Shown in pieces: positions 46,756 to 57,535 of a stretch of DNA of 64,000 nt. Source of the DNA: Megascapheus bottae (taxonomy: Eukaryota > Chordata > Mammalia > Rodentia > Geomyidae); NCBI GenBank assembly GCA_024803745.1, contig JANJXV010000016.1, forward strand, positions 42,259,001 to 42,323,000. The letters run 5' to 3'. Under the pieces are notes generated by a model. That model was not told the DNA's origin, did not search any database, and saw only the letters and a list, made by a program, of their open reading frames with translations. How positions within the stretch are numbered: position 1 is the first letter of the stretch; each line of letters starts with the position of its first letter. The translations under genes and the position numbers were made by a program.

Positions 46756-47384
46756 CTTCCCCATCACTGGTGCATCCTTGAGCTTGTTAGCAGCAGGGTG
46801 AAGATCCAAGCCCAAACAACACTGTAACCAGGATCTCAGCACCCCCCAAGCTTGGGGCTGGAGCCTGGTCTGCCAGGGCTTCCAGGCCTGGGGACCACTG
46901 GATCCCAGGACAGGGATCAGGCCCAGACCTGGAAAAGCTGGGGAGCCAGAGAGCAGGAAATGGGTCTGAATGCTTGAGCATGCAGAAAGTGAAGTCTGGT
47001 CTAATGCAGGACTCTTACAGAAGTGGTCTGTGGAGATGTTTGAACTTGGAGGGAACCCCTAACTGGACTTGAGGGGGCTATTGAGGAGGTTTCTGGTGAG
47101 ATGATATGCTTTGCTCCCAAAAGAAACAAAGACAACAAGATGTCTTTAGAGGGAACTTTCTACAACTGCTTGAGATAACAGTAATAGCGTTCCACTTTTA
47201 AGAAGAAATCAGGAACTCACCACAGAAGTATCTGAGCACTAACACAAAGTAGATCCCATATTTTTCAGTGATCTAATTGCTGAGAGAGATGCTAAGTCTT
47301 GGAAAGAAACGTTTTCAAACATTAGTATTTAAGAAACTATAAAAGAGATGCACTATAGAATTCCAATATATTTATTTAAAATCA
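46755..47384. other. Non-coding sequence, nothing recognised
   Basis: A GC-richer stretch at about 46800-46960 yields a minus open frame with no family resemblance. Confidence 0.5.
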
Positions 47385-47592
47385 AAATTTGTAGGGGCCT
47401 GGAGTTTGGCCTAGTCGTAGACTGTTTGCCTAGCATGCACAAAGACCCAGGTTCGATTCCTCGGTACCACATACAGAGAAAAAGCCAGAAATGGTGCTGA
47501 GGCTCAAGTGGTAGAGCTCTAGCCTTGTGAAAGTCCAAGGACAGGGCTCAGGCCCTGAACTCAAGCCCCCAGGACTGGCAAAAAAATTGTAA
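47385..47592 (+). mobile_element. Dimeric ID-type SINE
   Basis: Forward: ID left half (GTTTGGCCTAGTCGTAGACT, AGGTTCGATTCCTCGGTACC), linker AGAGAAAAAGCCAGAAATGG, right half (GCTCAAGTGGTAGAGCTCTA to GAACTCAAGCCC) and A-tail. Flanks AAAATTTGTA and AAAATTGTAA suggest a short target-site duplication. Confidence 0.93.
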
Positions 47593-47668
47593 TGATAATT
47601 TCTACTGATTTTTAATTGATTAAAAAAACATGAACTAGTGACCAACAATCCATATTATTACATCTGTC

Positions 47669-47675
47669 TGTCTCT

Positions 47676-47721
<46 letters not shown>
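47669..47721. repeat. (CA)n microsatellite
   Basis: About 25 CA units. Confidence 0.97.
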
Positions 47722-47729
<8 letters not shown>

Positions 47730-48186
47730 GTTAACCTAGACACATTAAAATAATAAATGCAGAAGATGAAAATATCATCTTAAAAGCACAGAAGGCCATA
47801 TCAATGAAACAAAACAAATCACTGATTGCCGACATTTCAATAACAGAACACAAGCCAGCAGACAGTCAAATAGCATCTACAAAAGCAGAGAGAAAACACC
47901 TGTCAACCTGAAATTGTCAGTCAGCAAAATGAACCTTCAAGGGTGAAGGAGAAATAAAGACATTCTGAGACTGAGTAAACAAAGAGTGATTTTTATCTCA
48001 CAAGACTTGTTCTTAAGGAAAAAATTTTAAGTACATACTCAAGAAGAATACAAAGAATGCAAAAATAATCCAGTTGCAAGAAAGACTAATGATCTAATAA
48101 AGAAGAAACAAAAAGCCTGAAGTTTTCTGATCAGACTAGCAGGGAGGTTATTCAGTAATAAAAATAAATATATATCCATAAGACAC
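47722..48186. other. Non-coding sequence, nothing recognised
   Basis: Purine-rich A-heavy sequence that may be L1 3'-UTR-like but is not clearly assignable. Confidence 0.4.
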
Positions 48187-48403
48187 TGAAAACATGGGCT
48201 GGGACTATGGCCTAGTGGTAGAGTGCTGGCCTAGCATGCCCAAAGATCCAGGTTTGACTCCTTGGTACCACATACATAGAAAAAGCCGGAAGTGTTGGTG
48301 TGGCTCAAACGGTAGAGCTCTAGCGTTGAGAAAGCCCAAGGACAGTGCTCAGGCCCTGAGTTTAAGCCCTGGTACTAGCATACAAAAGGGCAATGAAAAA
48401 CAT
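48187..48403 (+). mobile_element. Dimeric ID-type SINE with target-site duplication
   Basis: Forward copy at about 48196-48393: GGGCTGGGACTATGGCCTAG start, ID left half, linker CATAGAAAAAGCCGGAAGTG, right half with GGCTCAAACGGTAGAGCTCT. Flanked by TGAAAACAT (48187-48195) and TGAAAAACAT (48394-48403). Confidence 0.93.
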
Positions 48404-48575
48404 AACCATGATATGTTGGAAATGAACTTTACAACTTCAGAAGAAGAGTTGTACAAGAGGGAACATGGGAGAAAAATGGAGGAGGGGTAACAACAGTCAA
48501 CAAGAAATGTACTCACCACCTCACGCAGGTAACTGCATCCCCTCTCTTCATCATCTTGATAATAAAATTAAATTT
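48404..48575 (+). mobile_element. L1-type 3'-end fragment
   Basis: ATGTTGGAAATGAACTTTAC, GGAGAAAAATGGAGGAGGGG, CAACAAGAAATGTACTCACC, GTAACTGCATCCCCTCTCTT and GATAATAAAATTAAA follow the 3' end also seen at 26010-26165 and 57395-57535. Confidence 0.65.
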
Positions 48576-51500
48576 ATAAAACCAAACAGTAAAATACACT
48601 ATCCTTCCTTGGGATATTTTCTTTAAATAACTTTTAACAGACAATAACTCTAAATACGATGATTAAAACGAAACAATGAGCTAAATGAAACATTGAATAC
48701 TTTCAATATAGGCTTTAAAATCCAGGTTCAACTTTGTTATAATTGCTCCATTTTTAACTGAGATATTTAATTTTTGGAATACACTCTAACAGCTTCCTCA
48801 TTCACAAATGACAGCTCTCAAACTAAGGGTAATGTGACGTATCTTCTCATGCTCTTGCGACCACCCTGGTCTTGTTTAACTGATGAATTAATGCTCCTCT
48901 GAATTTAGGCTACGTACCCCTAGGACAGTAAGACTACCAACAACTTTGAATCTGAGATAAAATTACATTACCCTAGCGTTGATCCAGGCAGAAGGAGATA
49001 CTTCAGAATATGCTGACAGAGGAGTGGGGATAATAAAAGATTAACCAAAAAGGGCCAGCCTTTCTTGTACTCATAAAACATCAAGAGAAAGTAATTCGAG
49101 GGGAATTGTAGACGAGTTTGAGCATGCCTCCATTCAGTGCACAAGTCTACACATGTGGCTGAAATAGTTCAAATCCTCCCCTCCCCACCCCGCTCTGGCC
49201 TATCAGTGAACAACATTGTAAGCTCAAGAGCTGGGAGTGATCACAGGAAGCAAGAACAGCAGGGCCCTGGGTCAGCGTGGGCCTGGGATGGTCCTGCTGC
49301 CGGCACTGTGAAGGGCTGTGGTGCCCTGGACAGGACCCCGCCTGGCCCGAGAGGCCAGGGGAGGTGTGGATTTCCACACCATTACAGCCACCTTGGTTTC
49401 CAGCACCAAGGCAGCATCCCTTTCCTTGTGCACTCAGTGAAAGTGGGACACCCAGCAAGGAACCCCAGCAAGAGGGCAAATGTGGCAGAGACACAGGATC
49501 CTAGGGTTGAGGGGTGGATGTGATTCTTCAAAGACCAGCCGTAGGATGGATTATACATGATTACCTTTTTGTTTGCACAAAGCATGGGATCGAGAGGAAA
49601 TGGTTGCACCAGAAATGGGAAAGGCAGAACGCAACCTTTCTGAAAGTCGACCGGGGCCAAGAACCAAGTCCAGTATGTACAAATGACATGAGGTCAAGTT
49701 CACAAACTCCCGCCTGACTCTCTTCATTGCCTCTGCCAGCTCAAGAATCCTGTCGCAAACAAGATGCTTTAAAGAATATCCTAGATGAACCTTCAGGTCC
49801 AGCAGGATAACTTCTTATTCACTCTTCTCTGCTTTGCATTTTCAAGTCTAATTTTCCCACAGCAGAAAAGTTATACCTGATAATTCATCAATTCTTCTTT
49901 CCAATTGCAAAGTCCTATGGACAGTGGTTAATTGGTCATCTACCAGATTAATCTAATTGGTTCTACTTTGCCTATTGTATACTAATCCGACTTGAGTTTC
50001 TCTCTTCCTCAAGTGCCTAGTCCTGTCACTCAATGCTTTAATCGTTTTCAAGTGCCCATCCATTTTAGTGGTGTTTGGGGGTTCTTTAAACAGCAGCCTC
50101 TCTTCTCTTGCCAAGGCACCTACTCAAATGTTCCATCTTTATCTTCCTTGATCTTTCTTTGCTGAGTATCCACACCCAGGACTGCTACCACCCCCTCCAC
50201 GAGTGACTAACACGTTTCATTTCACAGACCGGATCTATCTTAGAATGTAATGTTCTGCTATCACGTGGAGTTGAGACAATGAATTAAAGTGATCTCTTTC
50301 TTCTTAGAACTGCACCGTGATCTGTCAGATAATAAAAGGCACCGAGTTACTCTGCTGCTGTATTTCAGAGGTACTGCAAATCAAAGATGCTCCAGCGTGC
50401 TGTCTCTTCTCCACACAGGCAATCTCAGCTGACGCTGCAGATTTCAGCATCTATATGTATGTTCCTGATGAGATCCAGTGTCTCTACTGGCACTTTTATT
50501 AATCCCCTGAGCAATTTCCAACTCATGGGTCTGTCCATCTTTTCCCAATTTACCCTCTTCATGGTCCAAGAGTGCTTCTACGTTTCCAAAGCAATCTTCC
50601 AAACATAACATCGTTTTCTTTATTTCAAGATCAAATTCAATTTAGCAGCATCCCAGGCACTGACACACATCCTGGATGACTTGGAAAACTTTCCCAGATA
50701 TATAATTCTTCATTTCTTTGCACAGAACCTTTATTTCAACCCAGCAAACCACTCCCAATTTGTCCAGTAAGAAAGCAAGCAGTATGAGTTCTGCCTTTGA
50801 GATCTGTGGTTCTGGAACCTGCCTTGCTTCTGTCCTAATGATGTCTTAAGATCAACTTTGTCCTACCTGGAAAGAGTTCCTCAACCCCCTAATCTTGTCT
50901 GAGTTAAAGGGTCATTACTTCCTAAAATAATAGGCTTTCTTTTTATTATGTTCTTTGTCTGTCCCCAAGTAGGCTATGGAAGTTGCTGAGGTTTACTTAT
51001 CCAGTACCCTGCAAATGAAGAAATGAATAACTAAGAGATAAACTGGATTGCACAAAATATTCCACACATCTTAATAAAATCAGTCTTTAAAATTTAAAAA
51101 TATTTCTCTCAGCATTAGGGAAATTTCAATATAACTCACAATATCTTTTAGAGGAAAAAAAATCCATTATTGTTGACAAAAGTTAATGTCTCAAATCTGT
51201 AATTAAAGTAGATTTCATCCCAGCCATAGGGAACAACTTTATTGGGGGACAAAATAAAGCATCCAGATTTTATTTACCCACATTTAATAGTCAAGAAGAG
51301 CCAATGTAAATTGTACTGCCAATGAGTTAAGGGAGACTTCAGTAGTCTTCTTTAGAATTTTATTAACCCATATCCTACAGGGAGTCCTCACCACAGTGAT
51401 GTCCCCAAGATCCTGGCTGACATCTGCCACTTGGTGTTTATGAGCCCTGGTATCAGTATGTTCTGGCCCCACACCATCATCCACGGCTCTGGAGTCTGAC

Positions 51501-52097
51501 TGGACTATCAAGTTCATTAAGTCTGCCACCATCGTGTACTGGCTGTCAGTAATAGATTAAAGTATGGCTCATTATACTTCGTTTTTAACATAAAACCTTA
51601 CTGTGTTGAGGTTTATACATATATTTTCATATGCACAGTAGTGCAATAAAAAAAGCTGCCTTTAATGTTGCAGTATTCTTTTCCTCATAGAAGATTCATT
51701 GTTTTTTATGTGTGATTGAAAATTCTGTTAGGTTGAAACAAGAGTTGAATTTTTTTTAAGGTTAGAAATGTTCTTGAAAATAGAACATGTCACTTAACCA
51801 CGGGGAAGTCTTAGAAAGGCTTCCTGAGGGGTGCTGGTCTCTGGGTGTCACTGTGCATACGCTGGTGGCTGTGTTAGACTGGCCTAAAGGCCATTCCACA
51901 GAGCAAGACCCTGTTTGCAACTGCCTATGGAAACTTCATTTTCTCTCAATCTATAATCATTAGATATATATCAATTCCAAAAGACTCACAATGGCAGTGA
52001 CTGTGTACAATACAGTCTTAAAGGAAAGTAAACATCAGCAGGAGACTGCAATCACAACATGAAATAATATAGAGTGACAACTACTGATGAGAGAGAA
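48576..52097. other. Non-coding sequence, nothing recognised
   Basis: About 3.5 kb with no repeat or exon I can name. The region 49140-49520 is GC-richer and gives overlapping open frames on both strands. A minus open frame of 82 codons at 51284-51532 has AATAAA at 51223-51245 downstream of its stop and might be a processed-gene remnant, but matches no family I recognise. Confidence 0.4.
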
Positions 52098-52492
52098 GTA
52101 CCGGAGAAAGAGAAAAGGAGGAAGAAGGAGGAGGAGGGGGAAAAAAGAGAGAGAACACAGAAGAGGAAAAAGAAAGAGGAAGGAGAAGGAGGAGAAGAAG
52201 GAAGAAGAACAACAATAGCAACCAACATCAACAGTAATCATCATCTAGAGGGGAAGGAAAGAGGAAGGGAGAAGAGGGAGGGAGGGGGGAGGGAGGGAGC
52301 GAGGAAGGAAGGAAGGAAGGAAGGGAGGGAGGGAGGGAGGGAGGGAGGGAGGGAGGGAGGAAGGAAGGAAGGAAGGGAGGGAGGGAGGGAGGGAGGGAGG
52401 GAGGGAGGGGGGAGGGAGGGAGCGAGGAAGGAAAGAAGGAAGGGAGGGAGGGAGGGAGGGAGGGAGGGAGGGAGGGAGGGAGGGAAGGGAAG
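52098..52492. repeat. Long purine tract, (GGGA)n/(GGAA)n
   Basis: Nearly 400 bases almost entirely of purines on the plus strand apart from a mixed segment at about 52205-52250. The section 52263-52487 is made of GGGA and GGAA blocks, with a near-duplicate sub-array on each side of about 52400. Many consecutive GGGA units fit G-quadruplex and mirror-repeat triplex motifs. Open frames through it (52074-52547 plus, 52241-52534 minus) are repeat artefacts. Confidence 0.97.
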
Positions 52493-52514
52493 GCAGACCA
52501 GTCTAGTGATATAC

Positions 52515-52668
52515 CAATTCAATCGCAGCACCATTTCCTGCTTTTAAGTGGTTAACTGGAGACAACAGTTTCACAAGGACGGTTCTGCCTGGGCTCGCTT
52601 CAAGCTGGGATCCTCAGATCTTAGCCTCCTGATCAGACAGGATTACAAGTGTGAGCCCCCAACACCTG
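52515..52668 (-). mobile_element. Partial dimeric B1/ID-like SINE
   Basis: Antisense: a piece of the right half (ATCGCAGCACCATTTCCTGC), linker TTAAGTGGTTAACTGGAGAC, then the B1 part (GATCCTCAGATCTTAGCCTC, AGGATTACAAGTGTGAGCCC). The rest of the right half is missing next to the purine tract. Confidence 0.8.
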
Positions 52669-53159
52669 CTGAGAGATGGATTTTCGACCAAACTTGCAGA
52701 GAGCAATCCTACATCGTGACCCTCATGTCCCTTTGGGCCTGACTACATCTTTAGACCCGCAACTGCAAGGAGGGCAATGTGCATCCCTTCATACCACACG
52801 CACATCAGCCACGTCTGAGCACTGCCAGTCAGCCACCACCCGACATCAGCCACCCCAAACCTCGTGACACACAGGCGGCGTTACCATGTGACACGGTTTT
52901 CAAAATCCCTGCTCTTGAAGCACACCTCTTAATGCTTTCCTCACTCGCAAGGGGACACAGACAGTAATGGGATTTACAGACAGTTCTACCAAGCTATTGC
53001 TTTGGGGGACTTTATTTAAAGGATACATATATAAACAAGCTGTCAAAATTGCTTCTAATCAATAAAATTTGATACAGTTGAAAACACATATATTCATAAC
53101 CAAAAAGCCAAACTGCTAGAGCAATGCTTACACTGAGATCTGACGGTGCTTGCATCGAA
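52669..53159. other. Non-coding sequence, nothing recognised
   Basis: Unassigned. Confidence 0.5.
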
Positions 53160-53425
53160 TTATTATTTTTTATTATCTTTAAGTAGTCCAAAGGAGATGT
53201 GATGTAACAAAGTGGCTCATGATCACAATATATCTTGATCAGTATCATCCCTTTCAACATCCTCACAAATCCCTCTCCCAACCACTGCCTCCCTTATCTT
53301 CTTCTTCTGACCTCGACAATGCTGCCTGCTTTTGTAATAGTCTCTAATGTGGTGCTCTTTCTTCTGCTGTGCCATTCAAGCACTACTTGAATGACTTGTT
53401 TAAGGCTGTGTCTGCTAGGAACTTT
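53160..53425 (-). mobile_element. L1 3'-end fragment, minus orientation
   Basis: TTATTTTTTATTATCTTTAA, GTAACAAAGTGGCTCATGAT and TATATCTTGATCAGTATCAT parallel the fragment at 3250-3610. Diverged. Confidence 0.5.
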
Positions 53426-56400
53426 TAGTCTCTATTTTCTTTGTTCCTACTTAGTAGACTGCTTCCAAAACATCAGTTCTCAAGAAAAACTGATCTTCTG
53501 AGTGAATCCTTATACTGTCAACGTCATCATTAACGCCTGGCCCCAAATGCGTTTCTGTTTACAACCTCCTTGAGGCCAACCAAAACCAATCTGACACTGA
53601 CTCTGCCACCTCAGGCCCTCTGGCTAGGGTGAGCCGCAGGCACAGGTGAGAGCTTATGTGTGGGCAATATGTGTGGAAATACCCACCACACACATGTTGT
53701 GTGACTTTTAGGACATGACAGATGTTTGAGTGCTTCCTAAAACCGTCTCCACTTCAAAATAGAACTGAGAAAAAGGAAGGACTCAAACCGTCCCTGCACA
53801 GAAATGGAGGTCTCGGCTTCTGTGTGCAAAGCATTCTGTTTCTTACCCACCAGTTCAGGCCATTGAACTTGCAATCCCTGCACTACAATGCCCTCTTCGG
53901 CACTCTTACCACACACTAAATGGGGCCATAGTATCATTTCTGACATTTGACTTTCTCCAGAGACACAGGTATTTCCATTTCAGTATTTAGTATGTTGAAA
54001 CAGTTTATCACTTTTATTGTTGTTTTGGTAGAGTTTAAACAAATATTATGACATTTAGAATTTCAATTTTTGTGTAGTGATCTTTAATATATTAATTAAA
54101 CACATATATGTGTACATATTTGTGTACTATAAAATATTATTGCTGTTAATAAGTTTTAACTACACTTGAAGTAATATGTGTCATTAAATAGTAAGAGGCT
54201 TTGAAATCAGAACACATGTTTTAGTTAAGGGAAGAAATAACATTAAACATAGTGGGAGAGACAGAGAGAGTCAAAAAATTGTTTGTACCAAAATGCTACT
54301 TCCATTATAAGTCATATGATGTTAAATTTTAGTCAACTCTTCTGACAACCATTTCATGAATGATACTGACATAATGAAAATAACCCCAATTTCACAACAA
54401 TTTTGTCTGTTCATACCACGCTGAGGTTAGGCTACAGAAGAATGTACAGTTATTCTAGGACTCTCATTATTAATAACTTTCTCACCGAATGAAGAAATGA
54501 CACATAGATCCACATTGGATGAGGGTCAAGGATGCCTCGGGTCTAAGTTCTAGGCCCAGCTACCTCCAAACCTGAGATGGTGAGAAGGCAAGGAGACCGT
54601 GAAGTGGACTCAAGCCCTGCTAAGACAGGCAGATTTGCTCTGGAGGCAAAGATGGGCGATGGAGTAGTTTAGTTAGAGCAGTATGTGAATTCTAGGGGAT
54701 ATTGGGATAAAGGGGGAGGAGCAATTCTGAACTAGGAACGCAAGTTTAAAGTTTAAAAAGTCCTTCTGACCGCCCAGGTGGCAATTCAGCCGAGGGAAGG
54801 AGCCGAAATTATAGCAGACAGAGGAAGGGAAGGCAGAGAAAACAGGAAAGCACAACACAGGTGATGACGGGACCTGGCTGGAGAAGGAAGGATGGTGCGT
54901 GGTTTGCTTGAGTTCCTACCGCTCCAGATGTGAAATGAGAAGGAAACCGCAATTTCCTGGCAAAGAAATTACATTTTTGAATTTGGGGAGGAAATGAGGC
55001 CAACAGTGTGTTGATAAGTAAGGGGAGAAGGAGTAAGGCATTCTTCCGTGAGCTGCCACTCCGGGTAATGTGCAGAACACCAGCGTGACTCACTTCCTTA
55101 GAAATCTCACAGCTCAGCAGCAGGAAAACACGTACCCTGATAATTGCAAGGCAATGTGAGATCAACAAGAGAGAAATGAGAGTGTCACCATCAGAGCCCA
55201 AAGGACGGGGAAGGGATGGCTAACAGGAAGGGGATTTAGGGAATTCATCAAGACTAAGCATAGACTTCTCAAGTGGGCCACCTTTTGCTATTCCTGTGTA
55301 AGCCCCATCCATGAGCTGCCATGCCTGCCTTCCTCTGGACCCTGCGTGCCACCTCATGCCACCTTTCACCTTGGAGGTGTCTTAGGTTGTCTCCATGCCC
55401 AGTCTCTCTCTCTGCCCACCCGGCACTCCTCTGTACACATGACTTCTGTCAGCCTGCCGGTGTCAACTCAAACGCTCCTTTCTTATTAACTAGGTCCTCT
55501 CCCTTGGGTTATATATTTTTCCTCATAGGATTTTCTTCTTCAACTACAACTGGACATAGTTAATGATGAAAATATGCTGTTCTATTGCATGTATCAACCT
55601 AGATGGTTCAGTTTCTTAAGACTAAGACCACACTAACATCAGCAGTCACTATGTTCCCAGCACATTGTCATTAGGAACAAAAATACTGCAACATGTATTC
55701 CGTGAATGAATACACATGCAAGAGTTGAGAAATGCTATATACAGAAGAGACCTATGCAGCAGTAGATTTAAACTGAAAGTAGTTTTGCATGAGTGGAGGT
55801 TTTGCATTTGAAGAACTTTGGTGAAAGAACATACAGAGAACACCTTGCATGCCATTAGAAAGCATACACGAGATCAGTTAGTGAATTTACTCTGCAGATG
55901 GCCGCAGTTAGAGCTTTGCTTCGTATAATGCTGTTACCACTCTTGCATAAATGGGGAGACATGTATTTAAATGAAAGCAGACGGGCAATTGTATTTGGGC
56001 AATTGAGATATATGCAGCTAGACCGGATGGCGTGTCATCACAAATAGAGAAAAATGGAAAAACGAAATCCCGCTCTATAACTACCATAAGCTAATTGAAA
56101 AGGAAAGGGATGGAGAAAAGAAAATGCATACAAGAATAGTAAGCAGATTCACTAGGACTTAGTGACAGATGGGACTCAGTAGGAAAGATTAAAAAATGTC
56201 AAGAATGCCTCATATCGTTGGAATTTGGATTTCCAGATAAAGCATGCTATAATAATCAGGACCCAACACAACACAGGAGCTACTAGGCCGTTCCTATTTC
56301 CTGTTGGTGGTGTTGAGGAAATGGCATTAACTTCAGGAATTTAAGTCCGTCTAGCATAACTATAACACGTGGGTACATGGAAGGAACGCGAGTCTCTGAA

Positions 56401-57394
56401 TGCACAGTGGATGTTCACAGAGTGCTCAGTCAGACAAAGGATGGCAGGTGTGATCTTGATCGGGAAGCATCGCGCTCACAGTGGACAGGCTGCACTGGAT
56501 TGCTTCTATACAGCTGCGTGCGCATAATTTCAAAAAAGAAAGCAGAGTGAACATGTAGAGAGGCGGGACAATGGTGAGTAATGGGATGAACTTGACACCT
56601 ATACATCGTACGCAGACATCACACCCCTGTACAATGCGCACAGAAACAGGACGAAAGACATCGCCAATTTTCTGGATTTCAGAACAAACACTGATTACGT
56701 TAGTCAGCAAAGTAAAAACTGAGTCAGGGAACTGTTCTTCCTTCCTGTGAAGAGAGCATCTCCTAAATTTAGCTTACCATTATATTTTTTCATAAAAACG
56801 GCCACAGACAAGTTAAGAGCCAAGTGTTCAGGGAGGAGGGGGGTCTAAATTTTTCTGCTATATTTTGCAAAATGGATGATCAAACATCTATGCCGTTTCT
56901 GAGCATATACTGCCTTCCTCCAAGCTAGAAAATACAGTTGAACACATAACCAGTACTGAACCTATCTCTATGAGATTGCAGAAAAATCTTTTCAACTTTT
57001 TAAAATTTTATTTCTGACTATACTTTGTCTGGATATTTCATTTCCTTTCCGTATTCTGAAATGCAAGTTTGTGGAGATCTGTAGCCTTTCAGTTGTGGAA
57101 ACTTCTTAGTGTAATATTTAGAATCCATTTTCAACTATATACCCATCTGATTTAGACAGTCAAAACCCTTCCCCTTAGTTCCCTGATGGCAGGTGTCAGT
57201 GAGGGTCCCGGAGTGGGAAATTGAACCCGAATCTGTCTTTCTTCTTTCTGCTTCCTTTCCCCTCCCCTCCTGCAAGGGCCTGGTTGAGAAGAGGTAGAAA
57301 CACATTAGCTGCTTTGGAGAAAGGCAGTGGAATAAGAAAACGGTGGAACAAAGTCAAAGGGGAAGCCAGTGCCACCACAACGCAAGACCCTCTG
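53426..57394. other. Non-coding sequence, nothing recognised
   Basis: About 4 kb without a repeat I can name. Composition ranges from very AT-rich (53980-54300) to mixed. A CpG-containing stretch at about 56330-56720 stands out. No NETO1 exon was recognised. Confidence 0.45.
56330..56720. promoter_or_regulatory. CpG-enriched non-coding island, candidate regulatory
   Basis: Roughly fifteen CpGs in under 400 bases (for example AACGCGAG, CATCGCGCTC, TGCGTGCGCA, ATCGTACGCAG), well above the surrounding intron-like DNA. A 94-codon open frame on the minus strand (56426-56710) has no resemblance to a known protein. Could be a conserved enhancer, an old promoter or a decayed retrocopy. Confidence 0.25.
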
Positions 57395-57535
57395 GTGAAA
57401 ATGAACCTTACAAATGGGGGGAGGCAATGAGGGGGGGGAGACACTGGTCAACAAGAAATGTGCTCATCACCCGACTTATATAACTGCAGCCCCTCTGTTC
57501 ATCACCGTTAGAATAAAATAAAATGAATAGTTTTA
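57395..57535 (+). mobile_element. L1-type 3'-end fragment
   Basis: ATGAACCTTACAAATGGGGG, a G-run at 57431-57438, CAACAAGAAATGTGCTCATC, TAACTGCAGCCCCTCTGTTC and AGAATAAAATAAAATGAATA match the 3' ends at 26010-26165 and 48404-48575. Confidence 0.65.

Noticed and set aside
49137..49717. Open frames of 128, 115, 92 and 75 codons on both strands
   Set aside because: All lie in one GC-rich patch in several frames at once, with no recognisable domain.
52074..52547. 157-codon plus and 97-codon minus open frames
   Set aside because: Low-complexity translation of the purine tract.
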